64,000 nt of DNA from positions 23,679,565 to 23,743,564 of the forward strand of contig NW_024609837.1 in assembly GCF_016920785.2 (NCBI RefSeq), written 5' to 3'. Source of the DNA: Ixodes scapularis. Its lineage: Eukaryota; Arthropoda; Arachnida; Ixodida; Ixodidae. Position 1 is the stretch's first letter. Every line of letters starts with the position of its first letter. Shown here piece after piece: positions 62,517-64,000 of the stretch. Below the pieces are notes generated by a model. That model was not told the DNA's origin. It worked only from the letters and a program-made list of their open reading frames with translations, and searched no databases. A program made the translations under genes and the position numbers.

Positions 62517-62919
62517 TAAAAGTACATTTGTAACGGTACTGTGCCTAATTTTCGAAAAAATCGCGCTAACCGATCGCTCCCCCATGTCAGCCACTGCTCG
62601 TAGGACTCCGGTGCAAAGAGATGAAACTCGACGCAAGCGCGATGGCGGGAGGCAGTGAAAATAGACATCGGGAGGCAGTGAAAATAGACGCCCGTCGCGC
62701 AAGTAGCCACATGAAGGCATATGGGTGGCAGATATATTTCAAATAATCCCATCAAAAGTAAAAAAAAAAAGTTTTGTTTTATACGGTAGCCGCCATTCCA
62801 CATGAAAAATATGAAGTAGAAGTGACAATATTCCAAAGCGATATTAATGGATTATTGAATTGGTTTACTGAAAATCGTAATTTGTAAATTCGAAAAAGCC
62901 AAATTGCTGTGCTTTAGAA

Positions 62920-63570
62920 ATCCCCTCAAGAGTGTTTTATTGAATCATTCTTTCTTGGAAACAAAGAGGTGCAGGATACTGCATTGAAATATCTGGCTCG
63001 CACAAAATTTCTGGGACTAGATTTCGACAAACACAACTTAGGAATGTCACGATGATTACATTAAAAAAAAAAAAAAATATTAAGAACTGTTTCCTTTAGA
63101 TACCACATTGGTACTTCAGCATGTGCTCATGCAAAGAAAAATATTTATTGTGCCTTAGGTACCAAGATATGGCATTTTGGTTTATGGATCCAGCTCAAAT
63201 AAGATTACGAACCGCAGATAAACTTATAGGATAGTAAACAATATTGCATATGACACACAAGTTCAACATATAGAGCTCATCCACAAAGTTGAGGCATTTA
63301 ATATAATGCCATTATTTTATTTAAATATATAGCTATAACAAATTATTTTCCAGTGCAGAATATGAACATCCGGTACAGAAAAGGCTTCTCAGAAATATAG
63401 GCAAATATTATTTATCAAGGATACATACGCATTAAGGGAAAAAGAATGAAGTTTTTATGTCCCTTATATTTTCAATGAAGTACCAGGAGAAATTTAGTCT
63501 ACCCTTTTAAAGAAGTTAAAAACAAATTCAAAACATGGTGTTCGAAAAATCAAATGTAGACATTTTTATA
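62920..63570 (+). mobile_element. Decayed LINE fragment
   Basis: The plus strand encodes ARTKFLGLDFDKHNL (compare the FLGLxxDxxLxW block of Jockey/CR1-type ORF2) near 62990-63035 and, in another frame, YGILVYGSSSNKIT near 63175-63215 (compare YGIxxWGxxxxxxL). The order is correct for LINE ORF2. Heavily broken. Confidence 0.5.
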
Positions 63571-63806
63571 TACATTGATGTTTTTATAAATTACTTCCGT
63601 CTTATCTGTGTAGCCTAAATTTGTTGTATTGAGGCAGAATTGTTTTGTTCTACGTGCTTACATTAAAAGTTGTCGTTTTGTTTTTTGGTTCCGATAGAGA
63701 AAATTCCTGCTTCTTCGGTGGGCGTGATATTTTGCATGGCAACTGCTTGGTTCTGGTAACAAAATAAAGCGGTTTTCTTTTTGTATATTTCTTGACTTTA
63801 AACCAG

Positions 63807-64000
63807 CAGACTTGTACATATGGCAGGATTATGCAGACGCCAAGGGCCAAAGGAACAAGCTTACTAAGCTTTGGCAGAAATGGAGACAGGCAAAACAGGA
63901 GGGTAAAAGCTGGAGTGCACGACCGCAAGAGATGTCAACTCCACGTTCCATTCCCACCTGGGCGCAAGCTTTGGCACTATGTTTACGCCGTCGAGGCAAA
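63807..64000 (+). CDS. Possible exon of a third gene, cut by the window edge
   Basis: ACTTTAAACCAG|CA looks like a splice acceptor, and the frame beginning DLYIWQDYADAKGQ is open to the window end (64 codons): NKLTKLWQKWRQAKQEGKSW, then ARPQEMSTPRSIPTWAQALA and CLRRRGK. The sequence has mixed, charged, protein-like composition and ends a long AT-rich stretch abruptly. I recognise no family. It could also be chance; there is no second exon to test it with. Confidence 0.35.

Overview
The window is animal nuclear DNA. Its genes are split into short exons by introns of 0.4-5 kb, and the introns and spacers are full of decayed retroelements, foldback elements and tandem repeats. The mix of elements (Penelope-like elements, CR1-type LINEs, mariner and THAP fragments, GGTCACGTGACC arrays, copies of a motif ending in CATCCATCCATC) and the divergence of the proteins suggest a chelicerate, most likely a hard tick. 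The species call is inference. Nothing bacterial or operon-like is present.

Two complete genes can be spliced from the sequence with every exon phase matching. (1) On the minus strand, 12303 down to 4881, is a four-exon Wnt gene of 374 residues that reads best as Wnt9. It has a signal peptide, the Porcupine acylation motif CHGLSGSC and a Cys-rich C-terminus. (2) On the plus strand, 26494 to 59076, is a fifteen-exon gene of 632 residues related to MCTP (multiple C2 and transmembrane domain proteins). It has two C2 domains, the second without its acidic calcium ligands, an acidic linker and two C-terminal membrane segments. A poly(A) signal lies at 59410. The two genes are transcribed divergently from a spacer of about 14 kb. 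A third gene may enter at the right edge (63807-64000, plus strand, open frame after a splice acceptor).

Layout: 1-4.8 kb, foldback elements and no gene. 4.9-12.3 kb, Wnt9, with a LINE 3' end in its last intron. 12.3-26.4 kb, spacer with a mariner remnant, an AT microsatellite and a CACGTG / TTTAGCGG composite array (21.2-22.8 kb). 26.5-59.1 kb, the MCTP-like gene, whose introns hold a CR1-type LINE (32.1-33.6 kb), three copies of one foldback MITE, a second composite element with a 42-bp minisatellite (40.3-41.6 kb), a THAP-bearing inverted-repeat element with a hAT-like element at its edge (42.2-44.7 kb), and a young Penelope-like element with 845-bp inverted arms ending just before an exon (51.3-53.9 kb). 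59.4-61.2 kb, a second, decayed Penelope-like element. 61.2-64 kb, a foldback, a decayed LINE and the possible exon.

The most unusual items are the CACGTG/TGACGTCA composite repeat family, the young Penelope insertion beside a splice acceptor, the MCTP-like protein with a degenerate C2 domain and a GC-AG intron, and a possible 57-bp cassette exon encoding a hydrophobic segment.
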